Source: Chaetorhynchus papuensis (taxonomy: Eukaryota; Chordata; Aves; Passeriformes; Rhipiduridae). Taken from it: DNA of 64,000 bases. Position numbers and translations under genes: made by a program. Below the pieces are notes generated by a model, which had not been told where the DNA came from, made no database searches, and saw only the letters and a program-made list of their open reading frames with translations. Numbering within the stretch: position 1 is the stretch's first letter; the number at the start of each line of letters is the position of its first letter. The stretch spans positions 306,451-370,450 of the forward strand of contig VWYX01000627.1 of assembly GCA_013396525.1 (NCBI GenBank), in the 5' to 3' direction. Of this stretch, positions 1 through 13,000 are shown piece by piece.

Positions 1-165
1 TTCCTTAGGATTACCAAAGAGTTTACTGTTCATGCTCCCAGTCCGGACATTTCTGTTGTGGAACAGTGATGAGAGAAGGGATGGAGAGGCCAGGGCTGGT
101 CTCTCAGAGAAATGCTCTCATCATTAGGAATGTTGTCAGGCTCATCCTTCTGGCTCTTCTACACC

Positions 166-240
166 AGAATCATAGAGTGGCTTGAGTTGGAAAGGACCTT
201 AAAGATCATCCAGCCAATTTCCTTTAAGAGGTGTTCCTTC
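166..240 (-). repeat. CR1 LINE 3'-end fragment
   Basis: It reads AGAATCATAGAGTGGC...TTGGAAAGGACCTTAAAG, the inverted 3' terminus of an avian CR1 element. Confidence 0.8.
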
Positions 241-2616
241 TGCATAAGGAGATGAGTTTGCAAGTGTAACACCAAGCTTCTTGAAAGCCATGAAGAGAGA
301 AATCCCAATCAAAAGAGACACCCAAAAGATACATGTTGGTTGCTTGAAAAGATCATGGCTGTCAAAAGAATCCTGAGGGCCTGAGTCATCCCTGCCTGCT
401 GATGCCAGGGGTGAAAGGGGGAAAAGGGTGCTGGGTTGAAAATTGGCAAGGGAGAAGCACAAGAGCAGGATCCAGTGATGGAAACTGAAAGGAGGGCTAG
501 AAAGAAAGTTCTCAACATCTCCCTGAGAGTAGTTCAGGCAGGAGGAATTTCACTGGCTCCAGGGAACGCTGCTGTGTGTCCGTGTCAGTGGGGAGCCTTT
601 GGCTGTCCGAGCAGCCTCCACAGCAGCCAGGAAGGCTGAGCAGGCTGTAACCTGTGTGAGTCGGTGCCGGGAGGCCAGGAGGAACACAGGCTCCCTTGTG
701 CTGTGCGTCATGTTTTGGGCCCTCTGCAAACCACCTACCTCTTCAGCAGACGCAAGCACTCAGGAGTAGATGCAAACTTTCCACCCTCTCTTCTGCTTGT
801 GGTTATCTCCCCGCTGTGGCGTGATGGGGAAGGAGCAGGGAGGCTGCAGGGAGACGTGATTGATGGCTGTGTGCTGCGAGTGCTCCTCTGCTGTGAAACC
901 TCTCTGTCCCCCGGATACTTTTTGATTTCTCCTTGCAGATAGCTCAGCTGAGCACACAGTTCGTTTGGGACTGCTAATGGAGTACACTGGGTGTCTGGGA
1001 GCAGCTGATAAAGTACTCATGCTGGGTTAAGATTTTCCAGAGAAGAGATAACTTTAGCAGATGGCTTGGGCTGAGTCCTTTGGCTTCAGCTTTTTTTATT
1101 GATAGATGAAAACAGTACACACAACCAAGCTATGGAAAGCTATAAAAAGTGTCCTTCCTTACCCTGCTTTTTTAACAGTTCCTGTGGTGATAGTTTCTCT
1201 CCGTGTCTCTTGTGTGACTACAATAGGCACCAGTCCTGCTCTTCAGCCTTCCTTGTACCTTTTCTGTATTGAGGAGCTCTTTTATCTCCATCATCCTCTT
1301 CTCAGCACACTCTGAAAAGATCAAGGCAGCCCTTCCAGACACAGGTTTTCAATCTTTTTTTCCTCCCACACAGCTCTCTTTTCCAGTGGATTCATGCAGC
1401 CACGTAATGGTTTCCAAAGAATCCATTCTAAATTTCCAATATTTAACATCAGATTTTCTGGTCTTGGAAACACGAGGCCATTGCCAACCCAAAGTTTAGG
1501 GACTGATTGCACAAGCAGGCTAACGAGCCATTCTGCAGGACAATAACTCTTGTGAGCCAAGCAGTGGTGAGCAGCTGGCAGGTGAAGGGGAATAACAGGA
1601 TGATCCTTCCACTTCACTGCCACAAGCTGAAGAGACCTGGAGAGGAGGAGAATCCCCTGCTTATGGACAGTCTGAGATGCCCAGCCTGCACTTCCTTTCT
1701 GGTCAAGGGTCCACTGTAGCCATGGATTCAGGGTATGACTTACCTTACCCTGAAGTTTTTGTTTGAATGGGACTTGTGTTCTAAAAGCTGCTTTATTTTA
1801 CACTGGCTATAAAAGAAGCCTGACTAAACTTTAGACCTTCTGATTGAGCTGAATCTGGCCAAACATGATAGCAGGCTTTACATTCAAGATGAAGTTCCAC
1901 CTGAGGCACAACTGCTATAATTTGATTAATGTCCTGGTTGAAGGGCAAGGTCACCAACAAGGCCCAGCTGTGGGGGAATCACAGCCCTTTTCTTTCTGAG
2001 CTGGTTTTAGTACTCAAACCCATGAACTTTCACTCGAAGGTAAATTGGCCAGATAGCATAATTCCACAGCAGCCCACCGCAACCCAACCTTTTCCTCCCC
2101 TCCCCTCAGCTGATCAACTGTTGGCCTTTACGAAGTGATAATCAAAGACCACACAAAGATAATGGCTTGTAATTGCCAGCTCCAGGGAGCTCCTCATGGG
2201 GTGTTCTTGTATAGAACCAGACCAGCAAAGTGCTGTGGAAGGTGTTTGACCACCCCAGCATCTGGTGAGAACTTGAAGCAAATGTTAAGTGTTGCTTTTG
2301 GAAAGTCACTGATTTTTGAAGACTGAAATTTTCGGTGGTTTTTTAAAGTCTTTTCCCCCAGCATCTGAGCATTATCATGACTGGTGTGGGAAAAAAAAGA
2401 AAGTTTTCAATCCTCTAATGAGCATCTGATGAACTTTGGATGATCCCAAGGCAGCCATGCCAAAAATGTGCAGGTGGATACTGAGCTGGGTTTTTCTACA
2501 GTGTTGACTTTGAATGAACTGGGCACTTTAATGGTGAAATGGATGTTTAAAGACAAGTTTCTCCTGTTCAGCTAAACTTTGCGGGTATTTTATACTCAGG
2601 CACTGCTTTTTAACAG

Positions 2617-2716
2617 AGCTCCAGACCAGGTTGCTCCAAGTCCCGTCCAACCTGGCCTTGAACACTTCCAGGGATGGGGCATTCACAACTGCTCGGGGCA
2701 ACCTGTGCCAGTGTTT
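2617..2716 (-). repeat. CR1 LINE fragment
   Basis: It contains AACACTTCCAGGGATGGGGC and GGCAACCTGTGCCAGTG, inverted CR1 3'-region sequence. Confidence 0.75.
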
Positions 2717-3230
2717 TGTAGATGTATGAAGTGACCCTTGAAAGGCAAACAGAGGCTGTGGGTGCTGCTGGGAGCTTGCCTGATTTCAGCCCACTTTGAG
2801 GGCACTGATTGCTCTCAAGGGCATTTTAGGGTTGTCTCTGTCTCTGTTACTTATATTTGTTTAATAAAAGTCTCTTAACACACTGCTCCTTCTGGATTGC
2901 CTTGTGCGTGCATTTTGCAAACTTGGAGCAACTTCAGCATTCATTTCCACCAGCTGAAGAGCAGAGATGGAAATGGGGAAGGATGATCTGGAAAACAGTG
3001 TTTTCCTTTCCTTCAGAAAGGAAGATCAAGTGTGCTCTTGGCAGGGGCTGGGATGGAGTATGGGTGACATCAGACTGCTCTAAAGCTTTGGTCTTTGCCT
3101 CCTTAATTGGCACACCTTTGACTGAGAGGAACAGATGGGTTCTTAAATTTTACCTTCTCACTCTTTATACGATCTAAAGAAGGACAGTTTTGTTCCCTAC
3201 CCTCCTCTTACTGAAGTCACCTCTCATTTT

Positions 3231-3396
3231 GCTCAGAGAAACTGTGGACTTCTCATCCCTGGAATTGTTCAAGGCCAGGCTGGATGGGGCTTGGAGCAGC
3301 CTGATCCAGTGGAAGGTGTCCCTGCCCATGGCAGGGGGTTGGAACTGGATGGTCTTTAAGGTTCCTTCCAACCCAAACCATTTTGTGGTTCTAGGA
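3231..3396 (+). repeat. CR1 LINE 3'-end fragment
   Basis: It contains GTGTCCCTGCCCATGGCAGG, GGTTGGAACTGGATGGTC and TTCCAACCCAAACCATT, the sense CR1 3' end, just upstream of PLCD1 exon 3. Confidence 0.88.
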
Positions 3397-3813
3397 TTTT
3401 CCTGTGGGATGATGTTCACAGGGAGGCACAGCTCCACTCTCCCCATTCCCAGGGGGGATGAGTTGAGGGATGCTCAAGTCAGGGGTGCTCCAAGGACTTG
3501 GAACCAAACTCTTGGCAGGGATTTGTGTCTCATAAACAGGACGTCGCAGTGTGGCACATACAGCATATTCTGCTTCTTTGTTGAGTAAATAACATGAGGA
3601 AAGAGGTTTTCTTTTTAAAATTTCTTGCTCTTTCTGGTCCTTTTGAGTTGAGTTTTCTTTAGTACCAAAGCTTGGGGAAAGGGGGGAAAGGGAAGGGAAC
3701 CCTCCAGAGGTTTCAGGAAAAGGAGAAAGAGTAATTTTTTTTATATCCCTCACCAAGCCGAGATAAGGCTGGCTGAACCCCTGCTGACAGCAGGCTCTGC
3801 TTTCTTTCCACAG

Positions 3814-4042
3814 TCTCCATTGAAGATATTCGGGATGTGAGGTCAGGCCATAAAACAGAAGGTATGGAAAAATACGCCAAGGATGTCCCAGAGTATCGCT
3901 GCTTTTCCATCATCTTCAAAGACCAGCGGAAAAACCTGGACCTCATTGCGAGTTCAGAGGATGATGCCAACCACTGGATCGCCGGCCTTGGGAAAATCAT
4001 AGCCCACAGCAACTCCATGAACCAGAAACAGAAACTCCAACA
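3814..4042 (+). CDS. PLCD1: PLCD1 coding exon 3 (PH domain, C-terminal part)
   Basis: The exon begins after TTTCTTTCCACAG with the last two bases of a codon and reads SIEDIRDVRSGHKTEGME..., then the RCFSIIFKD strand and the ANHWIAGLGKII helix that closes the PH domain. The PH domain anchors PLC delta-1 to PI(4,5)P2. The donor is CA|GTATCC, weaker than the consensus, but only this cut rebuilds the conserved LQHW across the junction with the next exon. Confidence 0.95.
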
Positions 4043-7000
4043 GTATCCTTTGCCTTATAAAATGATTAATCATGGACAAAGATGCACTTGTCTTTCCCTG
4101 TGGGTGGGGATGGTAGGCTAACCTCCTTTTTTCCCTGTTGGCCCTGGGCACTGGATTTTCACTCTGCACCCAGGCAAGCTCCCTGGTTTCCAGTGCTTTT
4201 CCCCCCTGTTTTACAATGATACCAGCAAGAGTGGAGTCAGGCTTAATGTAGCTCCTTAAGCAAAGAATTCCCTCTTTCATGGAGCTCCAGATAAAACAAT
4301 CATTATTTTTTTTGTGTTCTTCAGGGGTCTGTTTCACTTGCATTGCAGTAAACTCCAGGACAGACACTTCTTGGCAAGGCATGAAAAGCCCATACTGTTT
4401 ACCGTGTTTCTCGGTAATACAAGGAGAGGGAACTGATTCTCCTCCTCTCACTGCCAAATTGACTCCAGGGTAGCTCCACTGATTTGAGTGAAATTACTCC
4501 TTATTTGCCTCAGCATGGGAGGAAGTTTTGTCCTGAAAAAATATGCAGTTGCTCTAGTGACAATGAAGAGATCAGAAAGGAAAAGGCGCGGAGCAGGAAA
4601 GGAGAGCGAATTTGTTATGAAATGGAGAGGGGTTGGTTATTGGGTGAAACCCTGGCTCTGCTGAATTCACAGGGAATCTTCCCTGGGGCTGCATTTCACT
4701 CAATAAGTTGCTTTGCCAACAGAGATTTCATGTATAAAAAGAGAGAATATCTGTGGGTGCAGTTTTGGATGGATTTTCTTCAGTTCCTGTGTGTCTGAGA
4801 CCCTGACCATGACATCTGAACCTGTTGGCTGATTTCACCCTGATTTGACAGAGCCACAGCAGTTGTAAAATATTAGGTTCCTTTAAGATTCCCAAAGGCA
4901 GATATTCAGCTATCAGAGACTGATAGCACTCTCAGTAAGAGAAGGCTGGGTGGGCTTCATGGCTTGTTTGACACCAAACATCAGAGAGGAGGGGGGGATG
5001 CAAAATCACAGAGCTGGAGCTCGACTCTGAGCAGGCACCAGGAAGTGTTGCCCTCAGTTAAGTCTTCGCTCCATGTGGGTTCTCTGCTGGGTAGTGATGT
5101 ACTGTTGGAGGAGGAGATGGTGCATAAACGCTGAGCTTTCATCAGGCTTCACTCTTCTGTGGATTCTCTGAAGTCTGAGAAGCACTTTCACAGCCACAGT
5201 TCTGTTCACTTAAAGGAGTCAGACTCCATTAGTTCTCAAGTGCCTGGGATGTCCTGCTTATCTCCTGCACTATGAGTGTCTTTTTTTGGATGGTTTCTCA
5301 AGTTCTGAGCTGTAAGGTCACTCCTCAGCCACCCCACAGTGTGTAGGGGAAAATCTGGGCTACAGAAAGTTGTCCCTGGAGCATATCAAGTTAAATATGT
5401 TGCTGAAAAACTTGCCCGTAAGAAGAGACAAGATTGTTAAGGGGGGAAAAATAACAATGACATTTGCAAGGGAAGAAGGCTGTAAATTTCCAGCATGGAA
5501 AAGTGCCTTTTTGTGTTTGGAAAGCAGAATCGAAGCTAAATAGGGTGGGTAGGCAAACCATATTTCTGGAAGAGTAATTACTGTGCAGTGCTGGCTTCCA
5601 ATCTGGGCTTGTCTCAGGCCGTTTAACGTAACCTGGAATTACAGAACAGCATGATTTCTCATTTGAAATTTGATGATGTTTAATTAAAGCCTGGGATTTT
5701 AAATTTAGTCTGCCTTCACTGGGTTTGCTTGGCAGCGTGGGCTTGCTCAGATCTTCCTTAAACCTCAGGAGTGTTCTTCGCATCTGTGAGCACAGAAGGG
5801 GAAGAGTCAGGAGATGAGAAGTGTTGTGTCCCCTGCCTGTCCCCCATGACTGGAGAATTGCCTTGCAGGGTATCTTTTTCAGCCTCCCAAAGCCTTGCAA
5901 AACAAGTAAGGAATGTGCAAGTTTTTGAAAAAAAAAGATTGAAAGTAAAAACTCTGCTGGTTTCAGATGGGGCTCATTCAGTTTGGAATGCAGTGGAGTT
6001 GCCTGTGGTAGAAAGGGACTCGGTTCAGTGTCTTATGTATTTTTCCAGTCCTATATTCCTACACAGCTAAAACTCCCACGTGCTTGATGAGCCTTTCTGG
6101 TGTTCTTATACACAGAGTTCTGTTTTAATAAGCCTTAGATTCAACCTTGCAGCAAGCTGGCACAGGTTGTGTAGCAAATATTGCAGGTATGTGTGCAGGG
6201 AAGACTTTAGACCAGAAAATACAGAGGACTTTTCACTTGAGCAGGGTGGCACCGCCTGCTTCGGTGCTGGGGTTTATGTGTGAGCTTTTTTTCTGGTCTG
6301 AAAGCACTTACCAGAAGTTCTGCAGCATTTCTGTTCTGAGCACATTCATGGGCTATCTGCCAGGCAGAAACCAAAGAGGGATGACTGAAACGAACAGAAA
6401 ACTGGTAGGCCTGGAGCCGGCCTATCCTTTAAAAACAAGAGGCAGGAGGCAGGCTGTCCCTGGATGGACACAGAAACGGGAGCAGCTCCTTCCCTGCCCA
6501 CCCAGGCCCACGGAGGGGCATAAGGTGAAAGGAAGACCCACAGCCAGGAGTGAAAAATGGTGTTTGTACCAGATGAGAGGACTTCCAGTTGGAGTGCTTA
6601 GTTCATCCAGCTCCTGTAAGCTATCCCGAAGCTGAGGGGATCCAGGTGGATGGGGAGTTTGGGTCTTTTGGGGCCAGAATGCTGCTATTTACTGAAACAA
6701 CAGGCTGAGACCTCAGTTGTCTGTACTCTCCTTTTTCTCTCGTTGCTGCTTGCCCTTGCAGCAAGAGGACCCACTGTGTGTGCCTGGGCTCTTCCTGGGC
6801 TCTCTGATCTCCCTGCTGCATTTCTCAGCCTCCTGGGAAGGGATCTAAGAGAAAAGCATCCTCCATTCCCAGGTAGGACCTGGGCGTACTCTTTTGCAGA
6901 TGCATTTACTGCCCCACATTTTGCCTGCCAGAGAGGACTTTGGGTCTGTGCATGACCTCTGTCTGTCCATTATCAGAGGAGATTATGCAGACTCTTAAAA

Positions 7001-10000
7001 AAATGTGGGGTTTTTGTAGTGGTTAGCACAAACCCAGTAGTTTTTGTGCACAAAAGAGTAGTTTTGTCCACCCCTGCTGCTCACCTCTGTCTGTGGCAGA
7101 CTGGATTTCCTCTTGGCTCACCAGACCTGGGCGTTCCTGCTGCCTGTTGTTTTTAGGGAAGGCTGGGAAGGGGACCCGAGGTTCAGGGTCAGGTGTGAGT
7201 GGGTGGCACCAGGGTGGCAGTCTGAGCAGACCCTCTCTGGAGCAGAGCTGGTGGAGGGGGGTGCCCTGCACCCTGGGGTGGGTGTGGTGTGCTCCCAGCA
7301 CAGCATGCTCTGCTCTTGGGAGCTTCATGACTCAAACCTGATTTTCTGGGATGAATCAGTCCAAGCCAGACCCTGGTTCAGGGCTCTGGAGCATCCTTGG
7401 GAAATGCAGCCTCTCTTTATTTTGGTTTCCATGTCTAAAGAAGGGGAATATTAATATTACCAGGCTAAGACGGATGCAGGGTGAGGTCATTGCTTAGCAC
7501 CTGCCAAGATTTTGAAAGTCAGAAAGTTCAGCTTTCCATGAGACAAACAATACTCACTAACAGTTTACACGTATCTCCATCACTAGGAAATATTTCAGTG
7601 CAGGGCTAGCTCTGGTGAGCAGTTTCAGGGTTATGTCTACAGCCCCTAGGGCTCTAAATGCCCTTTATTTGGGGTGATTCTGAAAGGCCCAGTTTAAATG
7701 TTATAGCACTATATGCCTCAGCTGGTATTTGCTAATCCTGAGATTTACTCTGATTAACACTCTGATTAACATTCAGATTGGGCTTTTTTTTTTTTTTAAT
7801 TTTTTCCTGGAATGAGTTTGAAGCATTGTTTCCTATGTGAGCCATGGAAGGTTATACTCGGAGATCAAATTCTTACTTTGATCTTTTTTTTTTTTCCTGT
7901 TGAAAAGTAGATATATTTCTGGATGACCTTTCTTATTTGACAGCAAAGCAAATTAGACAGTCAGTTCCATGATGCAAGAAGCATGGGGGTTTTTGGTGTT
8001 TAAAACTGCAGCGTGTCTCAACTGTCTAACATGATTTTCCCAAGAGACTGAAAGAAATTGGGAGACCCAGCTTGAATTATCTGGCATCACATTGAAAAGA
8101 TCATTCTTACAGCAGTTACTCTGGATCCATGGATATACTAAAGTGATTAAAACCCAAGCTCTTACGAAATATTATCACTCTACAACACAGTAACAGACCC
8201 CGTTCATTTCATCAGGGGAAGCCAAGACCCACAAAGTTTGGTTTGATTCTGCTCACAACAAAGTTCTCAGGACATATAGGTAGAAATCCCTAAAAATATG
8301 CTGAAGGTGAGTTCAAAAATTATTGTTGATGCTTCTTTTGGAGCTCAGTGTTCACTGTGATACACTGAATTTTGAATAAATCCATGACAATGAGTTTACC
8401 AAGCTCCTCTTGGGAGCTCTTTTCATTCTTTCCTTTATCCCCTTTTCACCGTCTGGAGCAGAATGTACTTTCTGCCATAAAAGAGAAGTCAAACTGTTTC
8501 TGGCTGCGGCCAGAAACTCCTACAGGGTAAAGAGAGCTGCTCCAGCCTTGGCCAGATGGTGAAAAGCTTCTCCCAGGTCATGATCAGTTGTATCACAGCT
8601 CATTTTCCTTCTGCTGAGGCACCACTGCGCTCTGTGGGAGCAGAAGGTGAGGTGGTGTCAGCTGCTCGGGGGGCCCACGCTGATTCACAGCAGCTGGAGA
8701 GGTGGCTCAGAGCCTTTAGGGGAGGATTTCCCCCCCCTCCACGTGCAGCAGAAGGTGTTTAGGTGTTTGGGCTAGGCACTGACCTGGAAAGATTTCCTTA
8801 CATCCCCCTGCAGCTGGATTCACACCTGCCTGCGGAAAGCTGACAAAAACAAAGACAACAAGATGAGCCTGAAAGAGCTCAAAGACTTCCTGAAAGAAGT
8901 GAACATTGAAGTCGATGATTACCATGCCAAGAAGATTTTCCAGGTAATGGGACCAAGCAGAAAAAGGGTTTGCTGTTGGCTGAGGCCAAGGTCTCCCACA
9001 GCTTTCAGCCTGGGCTGGAGACCTCACCCAAAGTGAACTCCTGGCTCCTTTTCTTGTACCAAGGAAGGACGCTCAGGTTTTGGTGCTCAGTAATTTATTG
9101 CTCAGAATAATTGATTCCCACTAAGTTAGGCCAACGCAGTGCTTTTGATGAGGGTGTGTTAAGGTCTTTCTTCACAATTGACTTTTGATGAAGAAAATGA
9201 GATGCAAACATGGATAATACAAGAAAAAGGGAAGCAAAGTTCAAGTCCCAGGGGTGTCAGGAGTTTTGTGTGCCACAGCTGCATGGCAATACTTAAGTCT
9301 GGCTGAAATTTGTTTGGTTACAACTGTGGTACCAGATCCTCACCTTCTCAGAGGAGGTGGGTGCCAAGTGAAAGGTATAAACAAAACAACAACAACAAAA
9401 ACCACAAACAAAAAAACCCCCAAAAAGTGCAAATTAAGAGAAAAACCTTTCCAGATTCATGGTAGATACATAACATTGCACCCAAGCCTGACTGATTTAA
9501 TACTCCCAAGGCCTATTTAATCTGGTCAGGGATGTACACTTCTAAATTCTCAAGATTCAGCTTGCTGGCTGAGCCCATCAGAAGATAAGAAAGGGATGAA
9601 AATTTCTCAGTTGTTAATCCTTTGGTTCCTCTCTAGAGAATCCATCCTGCTGAGGTGAGATAAAACATCTGGATAATTTCCAAACTTCCATCCTGTCTCA
9701 AGCAGGATTTGAATTAATGGGTGTGCAGTTTCAGAAATGTTTTTTTCTGATCAGTGGTAAACACGTGGGTGGTTTTGGGCACCGGGCAGGAGTTCTCCTG
9801 CTCCTCCCTGTGAGCAGGCAGCTTTCCCCCAAAGGAGGTCCACGTTTCCTAATCCTTGCTTTATATACACCCCTCTAGTAACTCTGTGAGAATTGGAGGC
9901 AAGGTCATCAGCAGATCTTAAAGAATTTCAGCCTGCAAAATATTCCAGTTGTACTGCTTGCTCTGGCTGGTGTACCCCATCCTTTATTGCCTGCCCGGGA

Positions 10001-13000
10001 AGATCCTGGGGGAATGGAAATAAGGCTGGGAATCCACTGATTGAGTTGTATGTTTCCATTGGAAGCACTTGCCAACACTTCCCTTGCAGTGTGTGCAGGT
10101 GAAGCCAGCAGGGACCAGGGTGTGAACGTCCTCATCCTAAAGGATGCATCTCACAAATAGGAGATGAATCACTCCTACATCTTCACACATCAACAACAGC
10201 CTGAAAAAATCACCCTTGGTTTGCTTTTAAAAAAAAAAAAATTAAATTTTTTTTAAATTTTATTTTTTTAATTTTAGAGGCAGTCTCCTCTCGTTTAGTG
10301 GACCTCTTTTGCTGTCACAATAGTTACAAGGGAGCTCCAGGACAGGAAACTTGGTGAAATGAATCCTTTTTGCTTAAAGACTCCGAGTAATTGCTAAACC
10401 TTGATTCAACCCTTCGAAATGCAGAGAGTTAGTTGAAGTACCATCATTAGGCAAGGAATTGTTAAGTTTCCTGTGTAGCCACTGGAAAGAGAGGTTCTTT
10501 GGAGGTTCATTCAGATCTTCTGAGGGTTTATTTGCCTTCAGCAAGGGTCTGTCTTGCTCCTAAAGCAATTACATTTTCAGTTTGCATCCTGCCTCAGCTT
10601 CGATGGACTGGGGCATTACAGCCTATTAAAGGGTGATCCTTTAGTCTCAGTGAGTTTTTCTTCATTTAGTCACAGGAAGGAAGGGCTCAAGAAGGGGCTG
10701 CAGGGCAGCTTCTCACATTATTCTTGCCTTTCATCACATGGTTCTGTGTCCACATCTAGGTCTGAGACACCTGAGTAAAATGTGTGCAATGCAACCAGAA
10801 ATTATGCAAAGCTCCTCTCATTGCTCACTTCATTTCAACCTGAATATTCATTCTGGTGCATCAGAAAGGTGTTTTTGCTGGCAGGCTAAGGGTCATCCAG
10901 GACCCATGGCCTGTGATACAAACATGGTGTTTTGGGTTGAGATTCTCTTTCTAATTTGGACCTCTTGTAGGCAAAGCAGAAGGAGCCCACTTTTATACCG
11001 TGCACCTGATCTGTGCTGGAGTTTGGTGCCTGTGCTATTGTCCTGTTTTCATCACAGCCTTTAATGGCAACTAATGAATAAATTTCCTGAGGCACAGCAC
11101 TACAAATGCCAGTTTTCTAGAAGAAATATCTTGTCATTTTCCCTATCATGTCTTAAAGAAAAGAACATTTGTAATTCACGAGATCCCTGCTGTCTCCACC
11201 AGCTGCTTTCCCTCTTTATATTCCTTTTGCAATTGCTAAGCATCATGCTAGGCTTAGTTTGAGGGATCTGCCAGAGCCACAGCATAGGATCATAGACATG
11301 GAACGCAGCAAGGAAAAGGCAGTTCCTGGACTCTCAAACCTGGCTTGGAGGTGTTGGTAGTACTGAGCATGTCACAGGTTGTCCCATCCCTGAGATGAGC
11401 CCATAGCTTCTACCCAGCAGGTTCTGAAGCCAGAACAAGTTGAACTCTTTTTTTCTGTCACCTCAGTTTGTGAAATGCTGGGTGTCATGATAATATTCTT
11501 TGGTTTTATATGGGCTCCATAAACACATAGTAGAGGATTTGCAGGGGATGAAGGTCCCTCATTATCATCTTGGGACACTGCCAAAGCCACCGAGGCCATC
11601 ACTGAGATCATTGGCAGAGCCAGGTTGAGATTAGTGTGACTGGTTCAACTAAGACATGCATTTTCATCATAAAAGCCAGGAAAACAGCTCTATCTGTCAC
11701 AGGGGATCAAAGATGGAAAGCAATTTAATTCCTCTGGTTTGACAAGTTGAAGAATTCTGGTAGGAACAAACAGCAAAATTAGTATCAGGATTTGCCACAG
11801 GGAAAAAAAAAATGTTTCTGATGAAAAATTGAACCAGGGAGTATTTTAAATAAACTGGAAAAACTTGTTATTGGAAAAGCTGTTGTCCTGTATGGAGACA
11901 TTAACATGCATATCTCAAGCTCCTAATCTTTCATGGTCAATCAAGTCCTTGGCTGTGGTGCTGTGTCAGAGATGGTATCTACTGGAAAAGTTCAAACCCC
12001 AGAGGAAGCTGGAGAATCTGAATTACAGTTCCTTGAGAAGATTATATCTGATTTGAAATCTGGGGGGTTTTTGTTACTTGGCAGGTGTTGGATGAGAATG
12101 GAAAATTTCCATGGAGTGGTGGATTTTTTCATACCTAAACGTGCACATGTTTAGCATTTGTGGGGTTTTTAAGTTGGCTTTGATGCCATCTTTGCAAACA
12201 GCCCCACTGTGAGTCTTGACAGCCTCTTGAGGTCTGAGCCACTAAGGTCAAGGGGAGGGTTCTTTACACTTTACTTACTGGATTTTTGGCTATGCTCTCT
12301 ATCATTATTTAAGAGAGTTAATTGTTTCCCTTTATTCCTCCCAAGATCAAGAATTACGTTTCTTTTTGACCCTTGATTTGTGCTTGGATTATTTTGAGCT
12401 GTCCTGACTGAAGCACACCAAGTGGTGGAACCCAAGGCTGGTGCTTTTGAGCACGCTGATAACCTATGAATACAAATGACTGTAACTGTTTCGTGATTGT
12501 TGGCCTTGTCAATGAGAACCTTTGTCATTGCCCAAGTGCTCCTCGCTCGCTGGCCAGTAACTCTTTGCAATTATTTTGTGTTCTGCGTTGTGTAGCCCTG
12601 GTGCAGATTACGGCTGGCCTATGCCAGAAGGAAAGAAGGTTTTCACTCCTTCTCCCCTCTACGTTTACAGCACTGTGACAAGTCCAAAACAGAGGCTCTG
12701 GAGGATGATGAGATAGAGGAATTTTACAAGATACTGACAGAGAGGAAGGAAATAGACAGCATCTTCCAAATGTACTCGGACCCACAAGGGTTCATGTCCT
12801 GCCAGAACTTGGTGAGGTTTCTCTATGAGATGCAGCAGGAAGAAGATGCTGTTGTTGCTGCCCCTGCCTTAATTCAGAGATACGAGCCCAACGAAAGAGG
12901 TAGGTTGAAAACCCTGGCTGGGTTGCTTCAAAATTTTGCTTTTTTTGGTGAACTATAAATTGCGTTGCTGCTGCTTTTTCGTGCAGTCCTGTGTGTTATT

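Larger units (their letters stand above)
1..3813 (+). other. PLCD1: PLCD1 intron 2 (3' part)
   Basis: No exon encoding the first half of the PH domain is recognisable here, so human-equivalent exons 1-2 must lie upstream of the window. Three CR1 fragments and otherwise unremarkable sequence were seen. Confidence 0.75.
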
